Below are positions 36,049 through 44,692 of a stretch of DNA of 64,000 nt, in pieces. Position 1 is the stretch's first letter. Each line of letters starts with the position of its first letter. The notes below the pieces were generated by a model. That model saw only the letters and a program-made list of their open reading frames with translations. It made no database searches and was not told the DNA's origin. The stretch is from the NCBI GenBank assembly GCA_036499395.1, contig DASYDW010000068.1:248001-312000 (forward strand). The letters run 5' to 3'. Both the position numbers and the translations under genes were made by a program. The stretch is from Pirellulales bacterium. GTDB taxonomy: Bacteria; Planctomycetota; Planctomycetia; Pirellulales; JACPPG01.

Positions 36049-37005
36049 CTAGTGCGCGTGATCATGCTCGTCGGAATGGACCGCGTGCGGCGTGTCGTGC
36101 TCATGCACGTGCCCCTGTTCGTGGGCATGTCCATGATTGTGCGCCGAAGATTCGACCAGCACGATGCCGCCCGCCACGGCCAGGCCGAACAACAGCGCGG
36201 CCGAAAGTTTCACGCGATCGTGAGCGTGAAATTGCAGCTCGGGCAAGAGATCGCTCGTCGCAATGCACAGAAACGTGCCGGCCGAGAAGGCTAGCGCCGC
36301 GCCCAGGATCGGCGTCTCGCCCGTGAACGCATGCTCGGCGCCAAAAAGAAAAATGGCCGCCCCCAACGGTACGGCAAGCGCAAAGATCAGGTTGGCCACG
36401 TGCCGGGCACGCCGCGAGGCGCCGCTGACGGTCATCAGCGTGCTGAGCGTCAGCGAATCGAACGGGATGTGTAGCCAGATGACGAGAAACACGGCCAGCC
36501 CCGCCAGAAAGTGACCGTCCCCTTCGAGATCGGTCTCGGCGGCTACGCTGGCTGCGAGCGCCATGCCGTCGGCCGCGCTATGCAGCGCCAGACCTACGAG
36601 CGCAGCTTGCCAGGCGCGCGGACGCTCATCGCCGTGCGCATGTGCGTGGCTGTGTGCATGATCGTGGCCGTGCAGGTGCTCGTGAGCGTGCTCATGCTCA
36701 GAATGTTCGGCATCAGAATCCTGGGGTGCGTCATGGTGGTGAAAGTGGAAGACGCGTTCGATAAAGAACATCGTCAAGAAGCCCCCGAGCAGCCACCACA
36801 CGCAGTGGTAGATGTCTCCGAGTTCGAAGAACGCGTGCGGCAGCAGGTGCAAAATACCCACCCCCAGCATCACGCCGCCGATGAAACTCATCGACATCTG
36901 CATGCCGGTGTGCGTCAACCGCAGCAGCATCGGGATCCACCCGCCGGCCAAAGCAGCCCCCGCGATGAGCAGGCAGTAGATTGCGAGCAACGCGGACTGC
37001 GGCAC
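36049..37005 (-). CDS. ZIP-family divalent metal transporter
   Basis: A 318-residue membrane transporter of the ZIP family (zinc, iron or manganese uptake). It has about eight helices. The variable loop after helix 3 is a long His/Glu/Asp repeat (about 85-130, HEHAHEHLHGHDHAHSHAHA) that can bind metal. The helix-4 signature is LALHSAADGMALA and the helix-5 segment is WLHIPFDSL, giving the paired metal-site residues His, Asp, His and Asp. A second His-rich tail follows (about 280-318). It starts with GTG after GGGAGAG. Proteins with this loop are often Zn transporters; the direction and metal are not proved by sequence. Confidence 0.9.
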   Translation of the reverse strand: MPQSALLAIYCLLIAGAALAGGWIPMLLRLTHTGMQMSMSFIGGVMLGVGILHLLPHAFFELGDIYHCVWWLLGGFLTMFFIERVFHFHHHDAPQDSDAEHSEHEHAHEHLHGHDHAHSHAHAHGDERPRAWQAALVGLALHSAADGMALAASVAAETDLEGDGHFLAGLAVFLVIWLHIPFDSLTLSTLMTVSGASRRARHVANLIFALAVPLGAAIFLFGAEHAFTGETPILGAALAFSAGTFLCIATSDLLPELQFHAHDRVKLSAALLFGLAVAGGIVLVESSAHNHGHAHEQGHVHEHDTPHAVHSDEHDHAH

Positions 37006-37209
37006 GGAGATCTCTCCCAGGTTAACGTCGGCGGATCAGGGCGCAAACGCCGAGTATGGCAGCGAGGCTAAACTTCGGCAAGCCGCGCTCGCGTTGCAGT
37101 TGCCGGCCGAGAGAGGCCCGTTTATCGTGACTTCGCCTCGATTTGATGGGGCACAACCGTCATCCGGACGGGGCTGAATCGCGCGTCAAAACCAATGTGA
37201 GTAGTTGCC

Positions 37210-37650
37210 ATGCGTGCATGCGTACAACGCGTCAGTCGAGCACAGGTTGCGATCGACGACGCGATCGTGGGCGAAATCGGGGTGGGGATGGTCGTCCTGC
37301 TCGGCGTTGCGACCGAGGATGGCGAACGCGATTTGCAGGTGTTGGCCGACAAGTTGGTCGGCCTGCGCATCTTCGAGGACGCAGCGGGGAAGATGAACCT
37401 CGCGCTGGCTGATGTTGGCGGCAGCATGCTGGTTGTCAGCCAGTTCACACTACTGGGCGATTGCTCGCATGGCCGTCGGCCAAGTTTCACCGCGGCCGCG
37501 CCGCCGGAGTTAGCCGAGCGGTTATACGAAGCCTTCGTCGCGCGGGTGCGCGCCGCTGGCATTGCGGTGGCCACGGGCCGCTTTCGTCAGCACATGGAAG
37601 TGTCGCTGACTAACGACGGTCCGGTGACACTTATTGTGGATAGCCGCTAG
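37210..37650 (+). CDS. dtd: D-aminoacyl-tRNA deacylase
   Basis: A 146-residue enzyme that hydrolyses D-amino acids from mis-charged tRNA. Family signatures are complete: MRACVQRVSRAQV at the N-terminus, the SQFTLLGDCSHGRRPSF motif around the active site, and the Gly-cisPro loop NDGPVT near residue 137. The length is exactly typical. It is monocistronic and diverges from the ZIP transporter gene. Confidence 0.96.
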   Translation: MRACVQRVSRAQVAIDDAIVGEIGVGMVVLLGVATEDGERDLQVLADKLVGLRIFEDAAGKMNLALADVGGSMLVVSQFTLLGDCSHGRRPSFTAAAPPELAERLYEAFVARVRAAGIAVATGRFRQHMEVSLTNDGPVTLIVDSR

Positions 37651-37697
37651 GTGCGAGTGCCGGACCGTTCGTGCGGAGCGCGTTCAGACGCGCGATA

Positions 37698-37715
37698 GGG
37701 GAGGGGAGGGCAGGG
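37698..37715 (+). other. KOPS-like triple; last left-arm KOPS before dif
   Basis: GGGGAGGG at 37698-37705 and 37703-37710, then GGGCAGGG at 37708-37715. Intergenic, downstream of dtd, 1.34 kb from the dif candidate. Confidence 0.8.
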
Positions 37716-37789
37716 GGATCGCAGCTTGCTACGGCTCTGTGCGACGCGCCTTTTGCCCACGCAGCTTGCCACGTTGTGTGACAAAATCG

Positions 37790-38488
37790 CTAGCGATTGA
37801 TGTGCTGCATCAGCGAACTGGCGATCTGGTGCGCTTCCTCGGCCCCTGGTTCATTTGACCAGATGGGATCGTTGAGGACGACTACCGTGGTGGCGATCAT
37901 CAACACGTAGGTCAACACGTTCGACCAGACACATGGCCCCCAAAATTTGAAAGCCGTTCCGAAGGTGTATTTCAAATGTGGCCGCAGCCCTTTCCACTCA
38001 ATACTCCAGATTTCGTCCAGGATCAGATGCGACAGGAAGCCTAAGACGACCGCGCCCGCTTCGAAGAATCGCACCGGCAATCCGCCTGACGAACAAAGCA
38101 AGAACGCCAACTCGCTGAAGATTAGCGCCGTCGGCAGGCTGTGGAACATGCCACGATGCACGCTGTAGTGGCGCAATATCCAGGCAATGCCGAACCGAAT
38201 CGACAGATACAAAAGCCCGCCGGCCAGCACCATCGCGTCGTTGGACATGCCCAGGTGCTTGAAGCGATCGATTAATAGCATAGGCACCACGGCGGCGCCA
38301 AAGGTCACGCTTTCGCGCAATGGGCGGCCGGGGCCGCTATCCAGGTCAGGCAGCATGCCGGAGACTGAGCACAAACCGGCGGCCAATAAGCTTGTTTCGA
38401 GCGGTTGGTGATAAACCAGCATAGCCGTCGTGCCGTAAGCAATGCCGATGGTCGTGCTACCGGAAATGTGAATTTTGAAGCCGGGCAT
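37790..38488 (-). CDS. Membrane-bound metal-dependent hydrolase (DUF457/YdjM-like)
   Basis: A 232-residue integral membrane protein. It has the family's conserved acidic/His motifs: GMLPDLDSGPGR, HRGMFHSLP and FLSHLILDE. Several hydrophobic helices lie between them. DUF457 (YdjM) proteins are LexA-regulated in E. coli, with a predicted but unproven hydrolase activity. The start at 38,488 (MPGFKIHISG) is preferred to 38,497 because the AGGGAAGG site abuts the latter with no spacing. It is the last gene on the left arm before the gene-free terminus. Confidence 0.85.
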   Translation of the reverse strand: MPGFKIHISGSTTIGIAYGTTAMLVYHQPLETSLLAAGLCSVSGMLPDLDSGPGRPLRESVTFGAAVVPMLLIDRFKHLGMSNDAMVLAGGLLYLSIRFGIAWILRHYSVHRGMFHSLPTALIFSELAFLLCSSGGLPVRFFEAGAVVLGFLSHLILDEIWSIEWKGLRPHLKYTFGTAFKFWGPCVWSNVLTYVLMIATTVVVLNDPIWSNEPGAEEAHQIASSLMQHINR

Positions 38489-39055
38489 GTCCTGCATCCT
38501 TCCCTGGAGCGTGACCGACGGCGCGGAAATGGCGCCAAATCGAGGCGGGACTGTAGCCTGGAACGTGGATCGAGGAAAGATCGGTTCACGGTGTCGGCGG
38601 GGTAAATCGCGATCGCTGCTAGCCGCCCCCTGCTGGCTAGTTCAAGGTCCCAAGAAGCCGGGAGGGGCGGGAAGGCCGATGGTGCGGGTTCGACCGGTAA
38701 TACTTCCGGCTTGTCTCTGACAGATTCACTATCTGCGAAGTGACGCTCGGGGCGCCCTTTTGTCTGCGGGCCCCTGCTGGAGTTCACTGCGCCAACAACT
38801 TGTGAGGTCGAATCTCGCACGGGTGCCGCGATTGAATTTCGGTGGTCAAAAGGTCTTGGGGGAAGTCTCATCGGCGCGTTCCTGCGAGGCATTCAGCAGG
38901 GGATGGTGGGAGGTTTTTTGAGCGCGATTTTGGTACACGAATTCGTCGCTCATCACGTCGCGCATCGTGCCGGTTTCTAATCGGTTTGTCTGGCCGGGGC
39001 GGAGAGGGCCAAAACCGACAAAACGCAGGAATCCCCGGGAAATCCAGGGTCAACA

Positions 39056-39083
39056 ACCGAACATAAGAAACATTATCGGACGT
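39056..39083 (-). other. dif site candidate (XerC/XerD recombination site)
   Basis: Read on the - strand, the 28 bp split as an 11-bp XerC arm ACGTCCGATAA, a 6-bp spacer TGTTTC and an 11-bp XerD arm TTATGTTCGGT. The XerD arm matches the E. coli arm TTATGTTAAAT at 8 of 11 positions, including the whole TTATGTT. The XerC arm matches the Bacillus arm ACTTCCTAGAA at 8 of 11 and keeps the E. coli ATAA end. The inner ends are the symmetric ATAA-6-TTAT. It lies where the KOPS polarity reverses, about 1.34 kb from the left and 1.39 kb from the right nearest KOPS. XerCD would recombine here to resolve chromosome dimers, guided by FtsK. E. coli and Bacillus arm sequences are from memory. Confidence 0.78.
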
Positions 39084-39228
39084 TGGCCTATAGCCGGGAG
39101 CTAGGTCTCCTGCCGGCCTGGCCCACTCTCGGAACAGTAAAATGGCGTCATGGGACGTCGGCTTTAGAGACGTGGAATCCAGGTCATGGATCACCTCGCC
39201 ATGACGTCAGGCGACGCGTGGAGCGATG

Positions 39229-39253
39229 CGAAATTCGGCGCCGCCGAAATTCG
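39229..39253. repeat. Imperfect 25-bp palindrome near dif
   Basis: CGAAATTCGGCG (39229-39240) and CGCCGAAATTCG (39242-39253) are inverted with one mismatch and a 1-nt centre. The half CCGAAATTCG recurs inverted at 39343-39352 next to the accA stop. It could bind a terminus-associated protein; no known site matches. Confidence 0.55.
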
Positions 39254-39360
39254 AAAGCCGAATCGGATTTCTGGCGGCGCACCAGAGTGAATCTCGGCGC
39301 CAAAAATGGAAAATGTGGCGCGCGCCGGCGGGGAAAAAAATCCGAATTTCGGCAGGGCGG

Positions 39361-40365
39361 TCAGGCCGGTTGGCTGAGGATGCCAGCAGGGGCCGGGTCC
39401 CCCGGATGTTCTAGGTACATCCCCATCCGCCGGAACTTTTCGTACCGTTCCTCAATGATCTGGGCGGAGGGCTTTTGGACCAGCTCGCGGAGGGCTTTGA
39501 CTAGATACAGCTTGAGACGCCCGGCCATCTGGTGATGGTCCCGGTGGGCGCCCCCGATCGGTTCTTCGATGACGTCGTCGACGGCCCCGAGTTTCAGCAG
39601 ATCCCGGGAAGTGAGGCGTAAAGCCTGGGCGGCTTGCTTCGAATAGGCGGCATCTTTCCAGAGGATGCCGGCACAGCCCTCGGGGCTGATGACCGAGTAG
39701 TATGCGAATTCGAGCATGGCGATCTTGTCGCCCAGGCCGATACCCAGGGCACCGCCGGAGCCACCTTCGCCGATCACAACGCAAATCACGGGGCACGCCA
39801 GCCGGGACATTTCGAACATCGCGTCGGCAATGACCTGGGCCTGGCCGCGTTCTTCGGCGCCGATGCCCGGGTAAGCGCCGGGGGTGTCAATGAGCGTGAT
39901 GATCGGCAGCCCGAACTTGGCCGCGAATTTCATTTTCGCGATCGCCTTGCGGTAGCCCTCGGGATGGGCGCAGCCGTAATTGCAGGCAATGCGCTCTTTC
40001 AGATCCTTGCCTTTTTGGTGCCCGATCAGCATGACCTTGTGTTCACCCAGCTTAGCCATGCCGGTGCGAATGGCTCGATCGTCGCCGAACGAACGGTCGC
40101 CGTGCAACTCGACGAAGTCGTCGAATACGAGCTCGATGTAGTCGGTAGTCATGGGACGCTCGGGATGCCGAGCCACTTGGACGACCTGCCAAGGTTCGAG
40201 CTGGCTGTAGATTTTCTTCATCAGGTCGGTGCGTTCACGGCGCAGGCGGCGCACCTCATCGCGCGCGGCCACGCTTTCCGCCGCGGTGCTCTCGAGCTTG
40301 GCGAGCCGCGCCTCGAGCTCGTAGATAGGCTGTTCGAATGCCAGTTGCTGCAGCGGAATCGCCAT
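39361..40365 (-). CDS. accA: Acetyl-CoA carboxylase carboxyltransferase subunit alpha
   Basis: A 334-residue subunit of the carboxyltransferase that, with AccD, moves the carboxyl group from biotin to acetyl-CoA, the first step of fatty-acid synthesis. Hallmarks are the coiled-coil-like N-terminus (LEARLAKLESTAAE), the HGDRSFGDDRAI motif, PEGYRKAIAKMKFA, the oxyanion-hole segment DTPGAYPGIGAEERGQ and GEGGSGGALGIG. Length is typical (about 320). It starts with ATG after AGG. It is monocistronic and is the first gene right of the terminus. It is present as a separate subunit, not fused to accD. Confidence 0.97.
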   Translation of the reverse strand: MAIPLQQLAFEQPIYELEARLAKLESTAAESVAARDEVRRLRRERTDLMKKIYSQLEPWQVVQVARHPERPMTTDYIELVFDDFVELHGDRSFGDDRAIRTGMAKLGEHKVMLIGHQKGKDLKERIACNYGCAHPEGYRKAIAKMKFAAKFGLPIITLIDTPGAYPGIGAEERGQAQVIADAMFEMSRLACPVICVVIGEGGSGGALGIGLGDKIAMLEFAYYSVISPEGCAGILWKDAAYSKQAAQALRLTSRDLLKLGAVDDVIEEPIGGAHRDHHQMAGRLKLYLVKALRELVQKPSAQIIEERYEKFRRMGMYLEHPGDPAPAGILSQPA

Positions 40366-40474
40366 GATGTGAAACCTGAATCGGAACGTATCCGTTAGTG
40401 GAAAAGCACCACACCGATTAACGTCGCGTCGAGACGCAGGGCTGCCTTCGGCTCAGGGCAATCATAGTGGCCCC

Positions 40475-40482
40475 CCCTGCCC
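40475..40482 (-). other. KOPS-like octamer; first right-arm KOPS after dif
   Basis: GGGCAGGG on the - strand, in the gap between accA and the protein kinase. With flanks (40471-40488) it equals the 52,753 block with exactly one pentamer (TGCCC) removed. Confidence 0.75.
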
Positions 40483-40557
40483 CGCCGCTTTGTCACAGGG
40501 CCTGCTGGTCCCGAACTAACCCAACGATTGGTAGATTACACCGAATCGGCAGATCGG

Positions 40558-41457
40558 TTAAGACGCGTTTTCTTCGGCATTTACTGCAGATGGCGGTTCC
40601 GGCGTCTTCCGGAACATCGTTGTGCCGTTTAGTTCACCACAAAGCTTGGCCATCGAGTCCGGGCGGCCTTTGGGGTCCTTGCACATCGTTGAGCGAATCA
40701 GGGCGCCGAACTCCGTCGTGATATTCCGGTCCATCGCTTCGAGTGCTGGAATGGCCGCGCGGAGATGCTTATTGAGCAATTCGTTCGAGTTGCCGCCGGT
40801 GAAGGGTGGTCGCCCTGCTAGCAGATGAAAGACGGTGCAGCCAAAACTGTAGATGTCCGCGCGCTCGTCGAGCGGCTCGCCCCGGATTTGCTCGGGAGAC
40901 ATATAGCTGCGTGTTCCCTGAACTTTGTTGCGGCCGAATAGTCGCCCGAGCATGCCTTTCTTTCGTTGGGCCAGGGCAAAGTCGATGAGCTTGACGTCTC
41001 CTTGCTGGATGATGAGAAAATTGTCCGGTTTGATGTCGCGATGGATCCAGCCTTGCTGATTGAAATAGGCCAGGCCTTCGGCCGCTTCCTTAACAATCTT
41101 GGGCATCAAGTAGCCGACCTGCTCCCGCACTTGCAGGATGATTTCCTTCATATTCGGCGCCGGATAGTACTCCATCACGAGATAGGGAAGGCCGTGATCG
41201 ATGGCGAACTCGTAGACCTTGATCACATTGGGATGATCAAGGGTCTTGCCGACGATCGCCTCTTGCTTGAGATAAGTAAGATGTTCCTTGTCTTTGCGAT
41301 ATTCGGAGAGCAAGAGCTTGATGGCGAGCCGGCGTTTATCGCGATCGTCCATGACCGCCCACACCTGACTGGTTTGTCCCGTCTTGACGATATTCAACAG
41401 ACGGTAGGGACCAATATGTTCTTGACTTGCCAGTGCCACGATCGCGATACCAATCAC
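40558..41457 (-). CDS. Serine/threonine protein kinase with divergent motifs
   Basis: A 299-residue Hanks-type protein kinase with no membrane segment, so soluble. VAIK-equivalent Lys47 (LAIKLLL), Glu66, catalytic HRDIKPDN (139-146) and the APE-equivalent SPEQIRGEP are all present. Two features are unusual: the DFG motif reads DFA (159-161), and the glycine loop KTGQTSQV keeps only one of three glycines. DFG-to-DFA changes weaken metal positioning in some kinases, so activity could be low or specialised. There is no extra sensor domain. Planctomycetes have many such kinases. It starts with GTG; the exact start is uncertain. Confidence 0.88.
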   Translation of the reverse strand: MIGIAIVALASQEHIGPYRLLNIVKTGQTSQVWAVMDDRDKRRLAIKLLLSEYRKDKEHLTYLKQEAIVGKTLDHPNVIKVYEFAIDHGLPYLVMEYYPAPNMKEIILQVREQVGYLMPKIVKEAAEGLAYFNQQGWIHRDIKPDNFLIIQQGDVKLIDFALAQRKKGMLGRLFGRNKVQGTRSYMSPEQIRGEPLDERADIYSFGCTVFHLLAGRPPFTGGNSNELLNKHLRAAIPALEAMDRNITTEFGALIRSTMCKDPKGRPDSMAKLCGELNGTTMFRKTPEPPSAVNAEENAS

Positions 41458-41628
41458 TCAGCCGGGCGAGAAACCGCCGGCCAAGGAAAGCTCTCCTGAG
41501 GACTCTTGGGAATTCCGAGTGACGAATGCCTCGCCATACAGTGTAAGTTTAGTCTGGGGCAGCATGGGGGACAAATCACGGGGTACGGGTCGCGTGATTG
41601 TCTTGCGCACTGCGGCCGCGACACTCCT

Positions 41629-42795
41629 CTACCGCGGTTGACGACCGAGCTGCCGCTCGTAAAGCGTGCGAATCTGGCGCGTCATCGTTTCGTGCCGAAA
41701 TTGATCGGTGAAGCGGCGGCGTCCTTCCTCCCCGAGTCGCTTGCGAAGCGGTGGCTGCGCGATCAATTCACCTATCGCCGTTTCCAAGGGCGCGACGCTG
41801 CACGGTGGGATTAGATAGCCGGTAACTCCGGGAAGCACCACTTCGCGCGCGCCATCGACGTCGTAGCTCACCACGGGCTTGCCGGCGATCAGCGCTTGTG
41901 GCAAGACGCGGGCCAGCCCCTCGCGCAGGCTTGCATGAACCACGATATCCATCGCGCCGAGGAATTCCGCGATCTTTTGCGGCGGAACCAGGCCGGTAAA
42001 GCGAACGCGATCCGCGAGGCCTTGATCGGCGATCCGGCGTTCGAACTCCGGGCGAAGTATCCCATCGCCAACAAACAAGAAGCGAGCGTTCGGTTGGTGG
42101 TCGATGATCGTGCGCGCCGCGGCCAGGACGTATTCGTGCCCTTTGAGATGGAACAGCCGCGCAATTTTTCCGATTACGACATGCTCGGGCCGATAACCCA
42201 ACTCCGCGCGCAGGCGATCACGGTGTTCGTCGGCGCACAAAAAGGGTTCGACTTCCATGCCGCTGTAGATAGTGGTGAATTTTTCGCGCGGCGCGACCCC
42301 GGCCGCGACGAGCTGCTCGGTCATGGCGTCAGCGACGCTGATGATCGCGGAGCACTTTCCCGCCGCGTACCGTTCGCACCTGCGAAAGAATTCACGTGCG
42401 ACGCTCGATTGGTAAGGATGAAACGGCGCGCCATGCACCGTGTGGACGATTACCGGTACGCCAACGGCCGCGGCGGCCATGCGCCCAAGCATGCCCCCTT
42501 TCGCACTATGTGTGTGGACAACGTCGGGGCGAAACTTGCGCAGCACTTGTTTTAGCTCGCTGTAAGCGCGCCAATCGCGCCAAGGGTGAATTGAGCGGCG
42601 CAGCGGAGAAACGATTTCGAGCGGCACCCGATGCGCTCGTGCCCGATCGAGCAAACTCCCTTCGGGCCCCAGCGGCGGCCCGGTAATCAGCAGGACGTCA
42701 TCCTGGTAGTCGCGCAGCAGGTCCTCGCAGTTGAGGAGCGTATTCTCCTGGGCTCCGCCAAGAATCATTCGCGTGATGATGTGAGCGACTCGCAT
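41629..42795 (-). CDS. Glycosyltransferase family 4
   Basis: A 388-residue retaining glycosyltransferase of the GT-B fold, which moves a sugar from an activated donor to a lipid or polysaccharide acceptor. The N-terminal domain has RVAHIITRMILGGAQENTL and VHTHSAKGGMLGR. The C-terminal nucleotide-binding part has IGKIARLFHLKGHEYVLAA, FVGDGILRPEFE and the EX7E-type ASLREGLARVLPQA. Length fits family GT4. The start at 42,795 (MRVAHIITR) fits the fold better than 42,813. It follows the truA gene on the same strand; acceptor and donor are unknown. Confidence 0.92.
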   Translation of the reverse strand: MRVAHIITRMILGGAQENTLLNCEDLLRDYQDDVLLITGPPLGPEGSLLDRARAHRVPLEIVSPLRRSIHPWRDWRAYSELKQVLRKFRPDVVHTHSAKGGMLGRMAAAAVGVPVIVHTVHGAPFHPYQSSVAREFFRRCERYAAGKCSAIISVADAMTEQLVAAGVAPREKFTTIYSGMEVEPFLCADEHRDRLRAELGYRPEHVVIGKIARLFHLKGHEYVLAAARTIIDHQPNARFLFVGDGILRPEFERRIADQGLADRVRFTGLVPPQKIAEFLGAMDIVVHASLREGLARVLPQALIAGKPVVSYDVDGAREVVLPGVTGYLIPPCSVAPLETAIGELIAQPPLRKRLGEEGRRRFTDQFRHETMTRQIRTLYERQLGRQPR

Positions 42796-42851
42796 ACTGC
42801 GTCGAGACTGCAAGAAAAGGAATCGCGAGTCACTTACACAATACTTCTAGA

Positions 42852-43619
42852 CTAATCAGGCGCGAGCGAAGTGGGGTAATCGACGCGCACCAGGAATAGG
42901 CCCTGCGCGGGAGCCGTCATGCCCGCCGCGCCGCGGTTTCCGGCGGCCACGACCTCGGCCGGCCAGCATTCGGGGCGTGTGCCGCGCCCCACTTCGACCA
43001 GCGTACCCACCAGCGCCCGGACCATGTTATAGAGAAATCCGTTGCCCGAGAATTCGATCGTGATCAGGTTGGCACTCTCGCCGGTGCCGCGTGAAACCGT
43101 CGCTTCATAAATCGTACGCACGCTGGAGGCGCGTTGCGGCCAGCGCGACTCGAAGCTGCGAAAATCGTGCGTGCCAACGAACGACTGCGCCGCCCGGCTC
43201 ATGGTCCCCGCGTCGAGCGGTTGCCGATATTGCCAGCACAGGTGACGGCGAAAGACGTCAGCCACGAGCCCATCGTGAATCATGTATCGATAGCGCTTGC
43301 GGATGCTGTTGCGCCGCGCGTGGAATGCCTTGGCAGCCTCGGTGACATTGATGGCGGATATGTCGCGCGGCAACTCGCCATTTAAGGCATTGCGTAGCGT
43401 ATCGGCCGACAATCTCGTCTCGCTCTGAAAGCTCACGACCTGCCCGAGCGCATGTACGCCGGCGTCGGTGCGACCACTGGCGGCGGCGCGGATCGATTCG
43501 CCGGTGATTTTGGCGAGTGCCGTTTCCAGGGCGCCCTGGATGGTGGGCTTGCCGGGCTGCCATTGCCAGCCGGCGTACTTGGTGCCGTCGTAGGCCAGCG
43601 TGAGCTTGAAAGTACGCAT
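42852..43619 (-). CDS. truA: tRNA pseudouridine(38-40) synthase
   Basis: A 255-residue RNA-modifying enzyme that makes pseudouridine at positions 38, 39 and 40 of tRNA anticodon arms. Features are LTLAYDGTKYAGWQWQ, the catalytic Asp52 in GRTDAGVHALGQV, RKRYRYMIHDG and FSGNGFLYNMVRALVGTLVEVGRG. Length is as expected (about 250). It follows asd on the - strand across a 38-bp gap filled by a triple KOPS block, so the two are probably co-transcribed. Confidence 0.95.
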   Translation of the reverse strand: MRTFKLTLAYDGTKYAGWQWQPGKPTIQGALETALAKITGESIRAAASGRTDAGVHALGQVVSFQSETRLSADTLRNALNGELPRDISAINVTEAAKAFHARRNSIRKRYRYMIHDGLVADVFRRHLCWQYRQPLDAGTMSRAAQSFVGTHDFRSFESRWPQRASSVRTIYEATVSRGTGESANLITIEFSGNGFLYNMVRALVGTLVEVGRGTRPECWPAEVVAAGNRGAAGMTAPAQGLFLVRVDYPTSLAPD

Positions 43620-43645
43620 GGCAACAGGGCGAAGCGGTGCGCCTC

Positions 43646-43663
43646 CCCTGCCCTCCCCTACCC
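43646..43663 (-). other. KOPS-like triple (GGGTAGGG, GGGGAGGG, GGGCAGGG)
   Basis: Complement octamers at 43646-43653, 43651-43658 and 43656-43663 lie between asd and truA. The TAG stop codon of asd (43658-43660) is itself part of the third. Confidence 0.75.
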
Positions 43664-44692
43664 TGCCGCGTGGCCGGCGCCTTGCGTGGTCCTTGCCGCG
43701 GCGAGCAACTCGGCGATTTGCACGGCGTTCGTGGCGGCGCCTTTGCGGAGGTTGTCGCTAACGCACCAGAAGGCCACGCCGTTTCCGCCGCTGATGTCTT
43801 GGCGGATGCGCCCGATGAAGACTTCGTCGCGACCGTCACATGTCAGCGGCATCGGATACTGGTTAGCAGCCAGGTCATCGATCACCGCGATCCCCGGCGC
43901 GGCGGCAAACAGTTCGCGAGCTTCGTCGGCCGACAGCGGACGCTCAGTCTCGACCAGGATGCTTTCGCTGTGACAGTTGCTCACGGGGACGCGCACGCAG
44001 GTGGGGCAGACTTGAATCGAGTCGTCACCGAGAATCTTGCGGGTTTCGTACACCATCTTCATTTCTTCTGAGGTGTAGCCCGCCTGTTTGTGTGATCCAA
44101 TCTGCGGAATCAGGTTGAAGGCGATGTCGTGCGAGAAGGTCTCGTAGCGATGCACCTCGTTGTTGAGCTTGCTGCGGGTCCCCTGCTCCAGGTCACGTTG
44201 TCCGGCGACGCCGGCGCCACTCGTGGCCTGATAGGTGCTAACGACAACTCGCCGCACGCGGGCGGCGTCGTGCAAGGGCTTCAGCGCCACGACCAGTTGG
44301 GTCGTCGAACAATTTGGGCTGGCGATGATGCCCTGATGTTTGAAGGCATCGGCCGGATTCACCTCGGGCACAACCAACGGTACCTTAGGATCCATGCGCC
44401 AATAACCGCTTTCGTCGACCACGACCGTGCCGCGTTCCACCGCCCAGGGAGCAAAGTCGCGCGCCGTTTCGTCGGGAGTGCTGCCGATGGCCAGGTCGAC
44501 GCCGCGGAACGAATCGGGAGTCAGCTCTTCGACGGTGTGCTCTGTGCCGCGAAAGGTGATTTTCGAACCGGCTGATCGCTTGGACGCCAAGAATTTGATT
44601 CGATCGAGCGGAAAGTTTCGCTCTTCGAGCAGGTCGCGAATGATTCTTCCCACCGCCCCTGTGGCACCGACAATAGCAACGACGTCAAACAC
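43658..44692 (-). CDS. asd: Aspartate-semialdehyde dehydrogenase
   Basis: A 344-residue NADPH-dependent enzyme of the aspartate pathway to lysine, threonine and methionine; it reduces aspartyl phosphate to the semialdehyde. It contains the cofactor loop VAIVGATGAVGRII, the catalytic Cys in SPNCSTTQLVVALKPL, and the active-site region FNLIPQIGSHKQAG. The substrate-binding CVRVPVSNCHSESI follows. The start is a GTG at 44,692 with GGGAGAG 4 nt upstream; the longer reading frame to 44,869 has no conservation. Length is typical for the family (about 340). Confidence 0.95.
   Translation of the reverse strand: MFDVVAIVGATGAVGRIIRDLLEERNFPLDRIKFLASKRSAGSKITFRGTEHTVEELTPDSFRGVDLAIGSTPDETARDFAPWAVERGTVVVDESGYWRMDPKVPLVVPEVNPADAFKHQGIIASPNCSTTQLVVALKPLHDAARVRRVVVSTYQATSGAGVAGQRDLEQGTRSKLNNEVHRYETFSHDIAFNLIPQIGSHKQAGYTSEEMKMVYETRKILGDDSIQVCPTCVRVPVSNCHSESILVETERPLSADEARELFAAAPGIAVIDDLAANQYPMPLTCDGRDEVFIGRIRQDISGGNGVAFWCVSDNLRKGAATNAVQIAELLAAARTTQGAGHAAG

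Larger units (their letters stand above)
38489..39360. other. Gene-free replication-terminus region
   Basis: About 870 bp with no credible gene: small ORFs in it lack ribosome sites and conservation. It contains the dif candidate, a 7-bp hairpin (GTCATGG at 39183-39189 with CCATGAC at 39199-39205), an imperfect 25-bp palindrome at 39229-39253, and a third copy of its half-site in inverted form at 39343-39352. It sits between the last rightward-pointing and first leftward-pointing KOPS. Confidence 0.75.

Noticed and set aside
38640-38720. tRNA gene suggested by a GGGTTCGAC T-loop-like string
   Set aside because: No acceptor stem, D-arm or anticodon arm could be folded around it.
38842-39194. 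Small ORFs across the dif region (74 aa on +, 108 aa on -)
   Set aside because: Low-complexity basic translations, no ribosome-binding site and no recognisable family.
37715-40475. Replication origin at the polarity switch
   Set aside because: The G-rich octamers converge on the gap. At an origin they would diverge, and I see no dnaA, dnaN or DnaA-box cluster.
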